Positions 32,143-40,914 of a stretch of DNA of 43,132 bases are shown here, one piece after another. Position numbers and translations under genes: made by a program. Within the stretch, counting starts at the first letter, position 1. Every line of letters starts with the position of its first letter. Below the pieces are notes generated by a model that worked only from the letters and a program-made list of their open reading frames with translations, was not told the DNA's origin and did not search any database. Source of the DNA: Rhodospirillaceae bacterium (GTDB lineage: Bacteria; Pseudomonadota; Alphaproteobacteria; GCA-2731375); the NCBI GenBank assembly GCA_018660265.1, contig JABJKS010000093.1, positions 1 through 43,132 of the forward strand. The letters are read 5' to 3'.

Positions 32143-32991
32143 CTATTTCTTCCTTAGCCATAACGAGGCGGGCAGGCTGTCCGTTTTACCCGGCAGGCGG
32201 CCCACGGCCGATGCCGCCACCGCCGCGGCCATGCGCGTGGCCACGTAGTTAGAGGCAAATAAAATCTCAAACGCCCCGCCGGCCAGCATTGGCGCCACAC
32301 CCAATTGTTCGTTATATCCGCGCCAATCCCAAATCATGGGGTAGTCGTCGGGCAGAAAAATATCATGAATATGAACAAGTGCGCCGGGCGGCAGGGTCGG
32401 GATCACCCGATTGAACAAGTCATCCACATCACTGCCGGGCATGAGAATGTGGGAGGAGTCTATGAACAGGATATCGCCGGCCGCCAGATCGGAGAAGATA
32501 TTCAGATCGACGCCGCTAAGGGTGGTTTTCAAAAACTCTATATCTAGGCGATCCACATAGCGTCTGGGTTGGGGGTCAATGGCTATGATGTGGGTGTCCA
32601 GGCCGCCATCATCCACGGCCCGCTTCATAAACCGGGTGGAATGGCCGGATCCAACTTCGATAATACGCTTTGGTGCCAGGGTCCGCACCAGGGCATAGGC
32701 TGCGGTGGCATCCAGGGTGGGAAACCAGTCCTGGGCCAGGCGGGGGGCGGGCGGCGGTTCATCCGCCATGACCGCGAGGGCATTTTCGAAACGATCAATA
32801 TCTTGCAACAGCGCGGTAAACGTCGGCTCTGCCGCCGTCATCAATTCGGCCAACGACGGATAGGTCGGATTGCGGCCCGGATGGGGCAGGGTATCAGCAT
32901 AACGATAGGGAATGAAAAACCCACGACGGGCCAGACCCAGCACCGTCAATAGACCCAACCGCATACTGCGCCTATGCATTCCGCCCCTCAT
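32143..32991 (-). CDS. Class I SAM-dependent methyltransferase-like protein (Methyltransf_24)
   Basis: This 282-residue protein has RIIEVGSGHSTRFMKRAV (SAM motif I), IIAIDPQPRRYVDRL, DILFIDSSHILMPGSDVDDLFNRVIPTLPPGALVHIHDIFLPDDYP and EILFASNYVATRM. This is the Methyltransf_24 type also found in glycan and surface-polysaccharide gene sets. The N-terminus is basic (MHRRSMRLG). Several ATG codons near 32991 make the start uncertain. It is followed 4 bases later by the cyclase gene. The substrate is unknown. Confidence 0.82.
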   Translation of the reverse strand: MRGGMHRRSMRLGLLTVLGLARRGFFIPYRYADTLPHPGRNPTYPSLAELMTAAEPTFTALLQDIDRFENALAVMADEPPPAPRLAQDWFPTLDATAAYALVRTLAPKRIIEVGSGHSTRFMKRAVDDGGLDTHIIAIDPQPRRYVDRLDIEFLKTTLSGVDLNIFSDLAAGDILFIDSSHILMPGSDVDDLFNRVIPTLPPGALVHIHDIFLPDDYPMIWDWRGYNEQLGVAPMLAGGAFEILFASNYVATRMAAAVAASAVGRLPGKTDSLPASLWLRKK

Positions 32992-33169
32992 ACACCGCCA
33001 TGGCTATGGCCACTGCCATGGCCATTTTCGCCTGCGGCAAAGTGAAATTATTATTGTTATTAAATTAACACAAATGCTGTCTGAGCGCATGCGAAGAAAA
33101 AGCGCTCAAACTATGATGGCGGCTCAAAGGCACTAAAAATGCGGCCACAGTCAGCAAGGGTTTCAGTGC

Positions 33170-34072
33170 TTAACCCGTGGGCACTGCCTGACGCCGGACA
33201 CGGCTTTGGCCAATGGAGGCGTCCACCTCCAGCATTTTGGGGCGCAGGGTCATACCTTCCCGGGCGACAAGGGTGCCCGGGCGGCGGGCCTCCGCAGCCT
33301 CGGCAATGCCGTCCATGAAAACGTCGTCGTGATCAGGGTCATGATGGAAAATCACGAACTGGGGCACGCCGGCGGCATCACAAAGATCCGCGCCCGCCTG
33401 CCATGTGGAGTGGCCCCAACCAACGCAGTTCTTGTATTCGTCTTCGGTAAACATGGAATCGTAAATCACGATGTCGGCACCATCAATGAGTTCCAGGATG
33501 GCCTGGTCCAGCTCGCCCGCCACATGCTCCGTATCCGTCAAATAGCAGATAGCCTGACCGTTATATTCAACCCGATAGCCCGAAGCCCCGTCAGGGTGGT
33601 TCAACGAAGCGGTGCGCACGACCACGTCGGGCCCGGCATTCAAAGTATCGCCGACCAGGAAGTCATGAAATTCAATCTTGGATTGGAATATTTCCAGAGG
33701 CACGGGAAACAGCGGCGATGTCATCAAATTGCACAACACGGCCCGTAGATCGGTTTCCGGCAACAGATGCCCGGCGCGCAGGCGAAAGGTATTCTGGGGA
33801 TTGAAGAATGGTTTAAAAAATGGGATGCCGCAAATATGGTCGTAATGGGTGTGGGTGAGAAACAGATCGGCGTTTACTATTTCGCCGCTTTCCACCAACT
33901 CGTTGCCGAAATATCGCAGGCCCGATCCGGCATCAAATATAAGCAGGCGGTCGCCGCAACGAACTTCAAGGCAGGATGTGTTGCCGCCGTAGCGGACGGA
34001 ATTGGGGTCCGAGATCGAGATGCTGCCTCGAACGCCCCAAAATTTTACACTGAAATCGCAATGCTCCGACAT
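33170..34072 (-). CDS. Metallo-beta-lactamase fold hydrolase
   Basis: This 300-residue protein begins FSVKFWGVRGSISISDPNSVRYGGNTSC. The metal-binding HTHYDH lies in FLTHTHYDHICGIPFFKPF (about 95-100), and later ligands are LTDTEHV, IYDSMF and GHSTW. The WGVRGS and YGGNTSC start marks a subgroup often annotated as MBL-fold proteins near two-component or cyclic nucleotide signalling genes; related members include phosphodiesterase-like hydrolases. With a cyclase gene 1 kb away, a role in cyclic nucleotide turnover is possible but only an inference. It is preceded by an A/T-rich 185-base gap without recognisable genes. Confidence 0.87.
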   Translation of the reverse strand: MSEHCDFSVKFWGVRGSISISDPNSVRYGGNTSCLEVRCGDRLLIFDAGSGLRYFGNELVESGEIVNADLFLTHTHYDHICGIPFFKPFFNPQNTFRLRAGHLLPETDLRAVLCNLMTSPLFPVPLEIFQSKIEFHDFLVGDTLNAGPDVVVRTASLNHPDGASGYRVEYNGQAICYLTDTEHVAGELDQAILELIDGADIVIYDSMFTEDEYKNCVGWGHSTWQAGADLCDAAGVPQFVIFHHDPDHDDVFMDGIAEAAEARRPGTLVAREGMTLRPKMLEVDASIGQSRVRRQAVPTG

Positions 34073-34257
34073 AACCCAGCACTTTCGAAATTGATCAACC
34101 GATACTAACCGGCTGAGGTTAACGTTTCATTCAATTGCTACGGTCCTCAACAGATCGTTTTGTATTATATCGTTTCGATATATGTCAACTTAACTATATT
34201 ACGTCTAATATGTTGGGCTTGTAAACCCCTATATCAAGGGAAAAGACATGTAGGGAT

Positions 34258-35142
34258 TTACAGCCCCATCTGGCGCAGGATCATCTGGCTGAGGGCCGCT
34301 TCCGGATCGTTCAGCTGATCAACTATGGAAAAATGATTCTGATCCGGCAAAACAACCACCTCCACGTCAACGCCCTGGGCCCGCCAGGCAGCGGCATGGT
34401 CTTCGCTTTGACGCAGATACTCCGGCCCCTCGTCGCCGCCAACGGTCAACAACAACGGCCCGCGTGTGGCGGGTGCCAAATCCGTGGGGCTGTTGCGCGC
34501 GGCCTCCGCGACCCCCAGCTTCAAATCATCGTTCAGGAAACAAAGACGGATCGGCTCCAAATCATAGAGGCCGGAAATACCGCAACCCCCTCCTATCAGG
34601 TCCACCGGCAAATCCGGTGAGCCGCCATCAAAGGCGGGCCAGTCCGTCGCCATCATCATGGCTACCAAATGGCCTCCCGCCGAATGGCCGGAAATAAAAA
34701 TGCGCTCCGGGTCACCACCAAAGCTGGCGGCATTGCGATAGGTCCAGGCAAGGGCGGCCCGACACTGGCGCACCAACTCATCCATATCGATAGTGGGGAT
34801 CAGGCCATAGTTGACCACCACGGTCGCCGCCCCCTTCGGTGAGAAAGCCCGCGCCACGTATGAGAATTCATCCTTCGACAGCATCTTCCAATAGCCGCCA
34901 TGGATAAAGACCTGGATTGGGGCTGGTCCGGGCGTGCCCTCGGCTGCTGGGAAGACATCCAATACCTCGTCCACGCCAGGGCCAAACCGGATGTCCCGTT
35001 GGCCTGCCAGCTGTTGGCGTAAGTCGGCACTGTCATCGGCAAAGCTTTTCATGAAACCCAAAGCGCCCGCCACCTTGTTGCGATTGTCGTATTCCCGATC
35101 CAGACCGGCCTGATCATATGTTCCGTAAACAATTTCACTCAC
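34258..35142 (-). CDS. Alpha/beta hydrolase, kynurenine-formamidase/esterase-like
   Basis: This 294-residue hydrolase has HGGYWKML (oxyanion hole HGGxW), the nucleophile elbow GHSAGGH, and a late acid/His pair (VVVLPDQNHFSIVDQL). HGGYW and GHSAGG are the pattern of the arylformamidase/carboxylesterase subgroup. The substrate could be N-formylkynurenine or an ester; kyn genes are not nearby, so I leave the name open. The start is a GTG at 35142 that overlaps the stop of the XRE gene (GTGA), so the two are translationally coupled. Confidence 0.88.
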   Translation of the reverse strand: MSEIVYGTYDQAGLDREYDNRNKVAGALGFMKSFADDSADLRQQLAGQRDIRFGPGVDEVLDVFPAAEGTPGPAPIQVFIHGGYWKMLSKDEFSYVARAFSPKGAATVVVNYGLIPTIDMDELVRQCRAALAWTYRNAASFGGDPERIFISGHSAGGHLVAMMMATDWPAFDGGSPDLPVDLIGGGCGISGLYDLEPIRLCFLNDDLKLGVAEAARNSPTDLAPATRGPLLLTVGGDEGPEYLRQSEDHAAAWRAQGVDVEVVVLPDQNHFSIVDQLNDPEAALSQMILRQMGL

Positions 35143-35540
35143 GCCTGTTCTCCCGATTTGCCGGCCGTCATCACGGCCAGCATTTGTTTTATTTTATCGA
35201 CCGCTAGATCGTTGATGCCTTCGGCCAGGCGATTGGCCAGCTCTGTCGCCTCCGGCCCGGTCTCTGTCGTATCTATCACCACCCGTGGGTGGCTGAGTTT
35301 TGCCAGGCGGCGCACCGCATCCGCCTCATCCCAGATAATGTGAAAATAGCCGCAGATCTGGTCCACCAGGATGGGCGAGGGTCGGCCCCGGTGGCCCCGC
35401 TCCAAGGCCGACAGGTAGGCGGCCGAGATTTGCAGATCCGCCGCCATCTGTTTCTGGCTAACGCCCTGGGCCTGTCGCAGATCCCGAATACGCACGCCAA
35501 ATGGTGTCAATCCGGTAGTCTGCGACGGCCCCGCACTCAT
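35139..35540 (-). CDS. XRE-family transcriptional regulator
   Basis: This 133-residue protein has a Cro/CI helix-turn-helix: FGVRIRDLRQAQGVSQKQMAADLQISAAYLSALERGHRG (about 12-50). The C-terminal part has no recognised domain. The start at 35540 is supported by GGGGGAGGA just upstream; the longer frame to 35684 overlaps the GFA gene. It may regulate the coupled hydrolase gene or the local operon, but no operator was identified. Confidence 0.87.
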   Translation of the reverse strand: MSAGPSQTTGLTPFGVRIRDLRQAQGVSQKQMAADLQISAAYLSALERGHRGRPSPILVDQICGYFHIIWDEADAVRRLAKLSHPRVVIDTTETGPEATELANRLAEGINDLAVDKIKQMLAVMTAGKSGEQA

Positions 35541-35544
35541 GGTA

Positions 35545-36024
35545 TCAGTCCTCCCCCTGCCACAAGCCATAACCTTTGTGCCAGTCCTCGATGGATTGAT
35601 TGGGATATTCGGCGCAGAGTTCAATGTTTTCCCCTCCATGCAGGGCCACCCAAGGGGCGGCGCTGTCCAGCATGATATCGACAAAATGTTCCGGCCGGGG
35701 CAATGGCGTATCTATAATGGATGCCAGGGGGTGGATCAGGTCGGGCCAGTTTTCATTCCAGGCCCACATATGGCTGCCGCACTTCTTGCAAAAATACCGC
35801 CTGTGCTTTGACGGCTGGCCGTCGTTCAAGGCCTGATAAACGGACAGGTTTTTCTTGCCCGTAATCTTCATGCTGTTGTTGTCAGCGAGGAGATTAATAG
35901 CGAAGCCCCCCGCACCGCCCGCCTTTCGGCAGATGGAGCAATAACATCGTTGATAGGGCTGGGGCCCAGGGCTGTCGACCGTGAAGTGGACGGCACCGCA
36001 ATGACAGGATCCTTGCAACTGCAT
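35545..36024 (-). CDS. GFA family zinc protein (second copy)
   Basis: This 159-residue protein has GSCHCGAVHF, CYCSICRKAGGAGGF and RYFCKKCGSHMWAWN, the paired zinc-cysteine sites of the GFA fold, with a longer C-terminal part (DIMLDSAAPWVALHGGENIELCAEYPNQSIEDWH). It differs greatly from the copy at 5436-5813, so the two are not a recent duplication. It lies between smr (27-base gap) and the XRE gene (4 bases). The substrate is unknown. Confidence 0.88.
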   Translation of the reverse strand: MQLQGSCHCGAVHFTVDSPGPQPYQRCYCSICRKAGGAGGFAINLLADNNSMKITGKKNLSVYQALNDGQPSKHRRYFCKKCGSHMWAWNENWPDLIHPLASIIDTPLPRPEHFVDIMLDSAAPWVALHGGENIELCAEYPNQSIEDWHKGYGLWQGED

Positions 36025-36051
36025 GTTTCAACCTCTCCCGAATAAATTGCT

Positions 36052-36657
36052 TCAGCGTTTTCGCCGTAGCAGGACATAGTAGGCACCTTCGCCGCCATGT
36101 TGCGGCCTGGCGCTTTGCAAACGCAAGATCATATTTCGTACCGCGGGCTCTCCCAACCAACGGGGCAGATTGCGGCGCAGAACGCCACTGTCCCGGTCCG
36201 GCATAAATCCACTATCGAAATCGTCCCGCGGCCCGCCCTTGCCGGTGATGATCAAGACGCAGCGTTTGCCGGAGCGATAACCGGCGGCGACAAAGGCATG
36301 CACCGCACGGTGCGCATCGGCCTGGGTATGGCCATGTAAATCCAAGCGCGCATCGATGACCATCTGCCCCCGGCGCAGGCGTTCCGCGCTGCGTTTATCC
36401 AGTCCACTGCTGAGGCCTCCATCGCCGTTCGCGTTTACAGGCAGCGGTGCCTTGGCGACAGAGTGCCTAATTGCGGGCCGGGCAGCCTTAACAGGTTTTG
36501 CCCCGGTTCGTGTGCCGGCTGGGCGCGCCGCCGTCTTTGGTGGGATACGTGGTGGCCGGGATGGCCGCCCCTTCAATGGTTCCGCGTCACGCACAGCCGC
36601 CTCAAACAGCGCGGCGTCGTCGATGGCGACTTTGTGCTTCTTACCCGGTTTCGTCAT
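36052..36657 (-). CDS. Smr-domain protein
   Basis: This 201-residue protein has a basic, Pro/Ala-rich disordered N-terminal half followed by an Smr domain (about 100-200) with LDLHGHTQADAHRAVHAF (LDLHG at 105-109) and IITGKGG (TGKG at 138-141). Smr domains bind or nick nucleic acids (MutS2-type). In alphaproteobacteria this short form commonly sits downstream of mltA and a Tim44-domain gene. Here the lut operon lies between them, and the smr start overlaps the end of lutC by 17 bases. Confidence 0.9.
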   Translation of the reverse strand: MTKPGKKHKVAIDDAALFEAAVRDAEPLKGRPSRPPRIPPKTAARPAGTRTGAKPVKAARPAIRHSVAKAPLPVNANGDGGLSSGLDKRSAERLRRGQMVIDARLDLHGHTQADAHRAVHAFVAAGYRSGKRCVLIITGKGGPRDDFDSGFMPDRDSGVLRRNLPRWLGEPAVRNMILRLQSARPQHGGEGAYYVLLRRKR

Positions 36658-37342
36658 CGATCAGAACAATGTGCAGGCTACGGGGCCCATGGGCACCCAG
36701 TTCGATGGTCAACGCAATATCAGCGGTGCGCGACGGCCCGGTGATCATGTTCACCGTACGCGGCATGGTGAAACCGCGCCCTTGCTTGTTGGCCTTGCGC
36801 AACTTCGCCCAGACATCTTCATAGGCGCCGACCACTTGGGATTTGCGTAGGGCGACCACATGATAGTCAGGCACGAAATTCAAGGTCGTGGGGTGGTTCG
36901 CACCGGACAGGGCCACCAAAGTCCCGGTTTCCGCCACAGCGGCAAAGGCCGGCGTGACCGAGACAAGATCATCAATACCCGCCGCGCCCTGTTTCGTGTC
37001 CAGCAGATGTTGGCCATCCCAATCCAGGCCGGTCAGCCAGTCGTCCGGTGCCAACGTCACCTGTGTTGGTAAATTATTGGCGCGGAGATAATCCGCCACC
37101 GCAGCCGGCACCGCAGTCTCGTCCGCGACAACGACCACGGTACACGATGCCGCCGCCGCCATTTCCTGGAAGCGTTCAACCAATTCACCGTGCTCTCCCT
37201 TGCCACGGGCCGGCACCAGGTTGGATCGATGCTTGGTGATATGTTCATTCAGATCTTTTTTGGCATCTGTGCTAAGCGCCGGGCGTCCCAGGGATTGACG
37301 GATGGAGCCCAAAATAGCGTCCCGCCCTGATTTCGCAGTCAT
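36641..37342 (-). CDS. lutC: Lactate utilisation protein C (LUD domain)
   Basis: This 233-residue LUD-domain protein has ILGSIRQSLGRPALS at the N-terminus, then AAGIDDLVSVTPAFAAVAETGTLVALSG, PDYHVVALRKSQVVGAYEDVW and NMITGPSRTADIALTIELGAHGPRSLHIVL. With LutA and LutB it forms the L-lactate dehydrogenase complex first described in Bacillus and widespread in bacteria. Its start overlaps the lutB stop (ATGA). Confidence 0.9.
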   Translation of the reverse strand: MTAKSGRDAILGSIRQSLGRPALSTDAKKDLNEHITKHRSNLVPARGKGEHGELVERFQEMAAAASCTVVVVADETAVPAAVADYLRANNLPTQVTLAPDDWLTGLDWDGQHLLDTKQGAAGIDDLVSVTPAFAAVAETGTLVALSGANHPTTLNFVPDYHVVALRKSQVVGAYEDVWAKLRKANKQGRGFTMPRTVNMITGPSRTADIALTIELGAHGPRSLHIVLIDDETG

Positions 37343-38778
37343 GAGAATTTCCTCTCACGCTGTTGTTTGCGCCAGCGCTCCTGAAACGTCTGCCCCTCGG
37401 GCGCGGGCAGGTCACGGCCCTTGGTCCAGCCCCCCGCGAACCACAGGTTCCGCATGCGGCCCTGCTTGCGGCCCAGAAAGGCCAGGCCGCGCATGGCCAG
37501 ACGTGCGCCGGCACCATATAGCCAGGGGCGTTTCGCGAAAAAGGCCCAGGCGGATAGGCCCCAACGTTCCATTGCCGGCACGTCGCCGGCCTCAAAACTG
37601 CGTTGCCGCCATTGCCGCAGCAAATGCGGCAGGGGAATAGAGACGGGGCAGACTTCTTCACAGCGCCCGCAAAAGGTCGATGCACAGGGCAGATGCTTGG
37701 TCTCGCTGACGCCGAGCAAGGCCGGCGACAAGACAGCACCCATGGGCCCCACGTAGACCGTGCCATAGGTATGGCCGCCAACCGATTGATAGACGGGGCA
37801 ATGGTTCATGCAGGCACCGCAACGAATACAGCGCAGCATATCCTGAACTTCCGTACCCAGCATGGCGGAGCGGCCATTGTCCAACAAGATCACATGATAT
37901 TCGCCGGGCCCATCCACGTCATCGTCCCGGCGCGCGCCGGTAGAGATTGTGGTGTAGGCGGAGAATTCCTGACCCGTGGCAGAGCGCGCGAGAATACGCA
38001 GAAATGTTGTTGCGTCTTCCAGGGTGGGGACAACTTTTTCCAACGACGCCACCACGATGTGGATCTTGGGCAGGGTCTGGGTCAGATCGCCGTTGCCTTC
38101 GTTGGTGACGATGATGGAGCTGCCGGTTTCCGCGATCAGATAATTGGCACCGGTGATGCCGACGTCGGCATCAAAGTATTTCTGCCGTAGAATTTCCCGC
38201 GCCTCGTTGACCATCTTCGGCGGCTCGGTCTGACGTTCCGTGCGGCCCAACTTGGCATGATGTTTCAGAAACAGGTCAGAGACCTGATCCTTGGTTTTGT
38301 GGATAGCGGGCCCGATGATGTGAGAGGGGGGTTCTTCCGCCAACTGGATAATGTATTCGCCCAGGTCTGTTTCAACAGGTTCGATGTCGTGCTTTTCCAG
38401 GAAATCGTTTAGGTGAATTTCCTCGGCAATCATGGATTTGCCCTTGGTCACCGTTGTCGCATCGACGGATTGGCAAATCTTCAGAACGGCCTGGCGGGCG
38501 TCTTCCGGTGTTGAACACCAATGCACCTGGCCGCCGGCGGCTTTGCAATTACGTTCGAAGCGTTCCAGATAAAAATCCAGATGGCCCAACACATGGTCCT
38601 TCAACTCCCGCCCGCGCTGAGACAGTTTTTCAAATTCCGGCAGTTTGTCCACGGCCCCCTGGCGGTTGGGGATCATACCGCTGTTAATCATCGCCATGGC
38701 ATCACGAAGATCCGGATCGGCGATGGCCTTGTTGGCGTTTTCCTTAAAGGCACCGGGCTTCATAAATTCCATAGCCAT
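37339..38778 (-). CDS. lutB: Lactate utilisation iron-sulfur protein B
   Basis: This 479-residue protein combines an N-terminal LUD-like domain (about 60-300; KGKSMIAEEIHLNDFL, VGITGANYLIAETGSSIIVTNEG) with two 4Fe-4S motifs, CIRCGACMNHCPVY (about 315-328) and CGRCEEVCPVSIP (about 370-382). It is the electron-transfer subunit of LutABC. I chose ATG 38778, with GGGGAAGG upstream, 4 bases after the lutA stop. The frame is open to 38814, which would overlap lutA by 32 bases. Confidence 0.93.
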   Translation of the reverse strand: MAMEFMKPGAFKENANKAIADPDLRDAMAMINSGMIPNRQGAVDKLPEFEKLSQRGRELKDHVLGHLDFYLERFERNCKAAGGQVHWCSTPEDARQAVLKICQSVDATTVTKGKSMIAEEIHLNDFLEKHDIEPVETDLGEYIIQLAEEPPSHIIGPAIHKTKDQVSDLFLKHHAKLGRTERQTEPPKMVNEAREILRQKYFDADVGITGANYLIAETGSSIIVTNEGNGDLTQTLPKIHIVVASLEKVVPTLEDATTFLRILARSATGQEFSAYTTISTGARRDDDVDGPGEYHVILLDNGRSAMLGTEVQDMLRCIRCGACMNHCPVYQSVGGHTYGTVYVGPMGAVLSPALLGVSETKHLPCASTFCGRCEEVCPVSIPLPHLLRQWRQRSFEAGDVPAMERWGLSAWAFFAKRPWLYGAGARLAMRGLAFLGRKQGRMRNLWFAGGWTKGRDLPAPEGQTFQERWRKQQRERKFS

Positions 38779-38782
38779 GGCC

Positions 38783-39595
38783 CTAGCCTTCCCCGCCAGT
38801 TTCGCCAGCTTCACCGATGGGCGGGACCTGGTCGGTCATGCCGGCCAGAACTTCTGCCACATGACGCACCTGCACGGAGGAGCCTTCCCGTTTCAGGCGA
38901 CCGGCGATATTTAACAGGCAACCCAGATCGCCGGCCAGCAGCAAGTCGGCCCCGGTCTTCACCACATTGGCGGTCTTGCGCGATACGATGTCGGTGGAAA
39001 TTTCCCCATACTTCACACAAAAGGTACCACCGAAACCGCAACAGGCTTCGGTCTCCGCCATCTCTTCCACCGCCAGGCCATCGACACCGGCCAGCAGTTC
39101 CCGGGGCTGATCCCGCACGCCCAGCTCCCGCAACCCGGCGCAGGCATCGTGATACGTCGCCGTGCCGTCGTAATGCGCAGTCACGCCTTCTATTTTCATG
39201 ATATCGGCCAGAAAAGTCGTCAGCTCAAACGTCTTGGCGGCCAGGGCCCGGGCCCGACGGCTCCATTCCGGATCATCGGCAAAAAGCTCCGGGTAGTGCA
39301 CGGCAATCATACCGCCGCAGGAGCCGGAGGGGGCTACCACGTAATCAAAACGTTCAAACGTTTCGATCACCTGGCGGGCGATTTGTCGGGTGTTGTTTCG
39401 GTCACCGGAATTATGGGCCGGCTGGCCGCAACAGGTTTGATCCGGCACATGCACGGTACAGCCCGCAGCCTCGATCAATTGCGCCGCAGCGAAACCAACC
39501 GTGGGTCGGAACAAATCAACCAGGCAAGTGGCAAACAGCCCCACATTGATGGGCGCGCTGCCTGTTTTAGGACTATTTGTTTTTTCGTCTGCCAT
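38783..39595 (-). CDS. lutA: Lactate utilisation protein A (CCG domain)
   Basis: This 270-residue protein has two cysteine-rich CCG domains: TCCGQPAHNSGDRNN (about 56-70) and EACCGFGGTFCVKYGEIS. LFATCLVDLFRPTVGFAAAQLIEAAG is near the start and VAPSGSCGGMI is in the middle, the pattern shared with GlcF/heterodisulfide reductase subunits. It is the probable catalytic FeS subunit of the lactate-oxidising complex. It is the first gene of lutABC, separated by about 70 bases from mltA on the same strand. Confidence 0.93.
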   Translation of the reverse strand: MADEKTNSPKTGSAPINVGLFATCLVDLFRPTVGFAAAQLIEAAGCTVHVPDQTCCGQPAHNSGDRNNTRQIARQVIETFERFDYVVAPSGSCGGMIAVHYPELFADDPEWSRRARALAAKTFELTTFLADIMKIEGVTAHYDGTATYHDACAGLRELGVRDQPRELLAGVDGLAVEEMAETEACCGFGGTFCVKYGEISTDIVSRKTANVVKTGADLLLAGDLGCLLNIAGRLKREGSSVQVRHVAEVLAGMTDQVPPIGEAGETGGEG

Positions 39596-39664
39596 ATCTA
39601 AACCGTCTAACCGCCCAAAAGCCTTTTCGAATTCAGCTGCGGTTATAGCACCACCCGTGCAGGA

Positions 39665-40900
39665 TTACAGCCGGTCTGCGACCGGGATTGGCAATAACAG
39701 GAACCAACGGCCTGCATTTTTCATGCGCCCGGCAATTGCGGCGGCATCTGCGCCATGGCCCCAAAAGACATCGCCCCGCACGCCGCCCTTAATCGCGCCG
39801 CCGGTGTCCTGGGCGATCAACAGGCGGTTCAGACTATGCGCTGCCTGATCCGGGTCCACGCCGGGATGGCTGGACTGTAACCATATCGGCGCACCAAGGG
39901 GCATAAGGCCACGATCCACGGCGATGGAACGCCCTGGCGTCAACGGCGCGCCCATGGCCCCAAGCGGCCCCGGCCCCACCAATTCACGGAAGAAAATAAA
40001 TGACGGGTTCATCTCCATCAGCGCCCGGCCTTTTGCGGGGTTGTTGCTTAACCAGGCCCGGATCGATTGCATGGAGACGTTTTCCCGGGTCAGGATCCCG
40101 CGCTTGATCAATTCCCGGCCAATAGCGTAGTAGCGTCGGCCATTGCCGCCCGCATAGCCCAGGCGCATTTCACCGCCATCATCCAAACGCACCCGGCCCG
40201 AGCCCTGAATATGCAGGAAGAAGGCGTCCGTGGGGTCATCGACGAAAACCAGTTCCAACCCCCGCCCGGCCAAGGCCCCGGCAGCGATCTGATCCCGTTC
40301 ATAGTAGGGACGCAACCTGTCGCCGACCCCGTCATGGGTCAGGCGACCGACAATGCGTTTGCCTTTCAGGCTTTCGCTGAACTCGCCTAGGTCAACCTTC
40401 ACCAGATCCTTCGGCAGACCATATAATGGTGTAGTGTAAGGGCCCTGCCGGCTGCGGCTGCCGTTCAGTTCGGGTTCGTAATAGCCGGTAAAAAGACCAT
40501 TCTTCTGGCCACCATGGTTGATCGCAAAGGCGCGAAAGTTCTGTTCGAAAAAATGCCGGGCAAGGCCGGGCTTTGCGACGGTAACACCGCCTGCCCGGCG
40601 GCAAACGTCTAACCAATCAGCCGCCGAACCGCCGATCCGGTCCCTGCCGCCCAACGACCGCTGCTTCGGCCATTTGGCAAAACGTTCGCAACTTCGCAAA
40701 AATGCATTGAGAGCCGCACCATGATCGTCAACCGCCCAGCCATCCAGGGCAATAAACGGCACGGCGCGATACGTCATCCGATCTTCGGGTGCAATGCCGT
40801 CGGGGGGCACCAAGGGGCCGGGCCGGGTCATCCACCACAGCAACAGACCCAAGGCCACCAGCAACGTGCCGGCCCAGAGAATGGCAATGCGACCGGTCAT
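39665..40900 (-). CDS. mltA: Membrane-bound lytic murein transglycosylase A
   Basis: This 411-residue protein has one N-terminal hydrophobic segment (IAILWAGTLLVALGLLLWWM) and no clear lipobox, so it is anchored or secreted. The MltA domain has NGLFTGYYEPELNGSR and LVFVDDPTDAFFLHIQGSGRVRL. The 3D domain is SIAVDRGLMPLGAPIWLQS and DTGGAIKGGVRGDVFWGHG, containing catalytic Asp residues. It cleaves peptidoglycan to 1,6-anhydromuropeptides. It follows the Tim44-domain gene by 14 bases, a standard alphaproteobacterial pair. Confidence 0.94.
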   Translation of the reverse strand: MTGRIAILWAGTLLVALGLLLWWMTRPGPLVPPDGIAPEDRMTYRAVPFIALDGWAVDDHGAALNAFLRSCERFAKWPKQRSLGGRDRIGGSAADWLDVCRRAGGVTVAKPGLARHFFEQNFRAFAINHGGQKNGLFTGYYEPELNGSRSRQGPYTTPLYGLPKDLVKVDLGEFSESLKGKRIVGRLTHDGVGDRLRPYYERDQIAAGALAGRGLELVFVDDPTDAFFLHIQGSGRVRLDDGGEMRLGYAGGNGRRYYAIGRELIKRGILTRENVSMQSIRAWLSNNPAKGRALMEMNPSFIFFRELVGPGPLGAMGAPLTPGRSIAVDRGLMPLGAPIWLQSSHPGVDPDQAAHSLNRLLIAQDTGGAIKGGVRGDVFWGHGADAAAIAGRMKNAGRWFLLLPIPVADRL

Positions 40901-40914
40901 AGCAGCCTAAAAAG

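Noticed and set aside
35541-35684. Longer XRE protein starting at 35684
   Set aside because: It overlaps the GFA gene. ATG 35540 is preceded by an excellent ribosome site.
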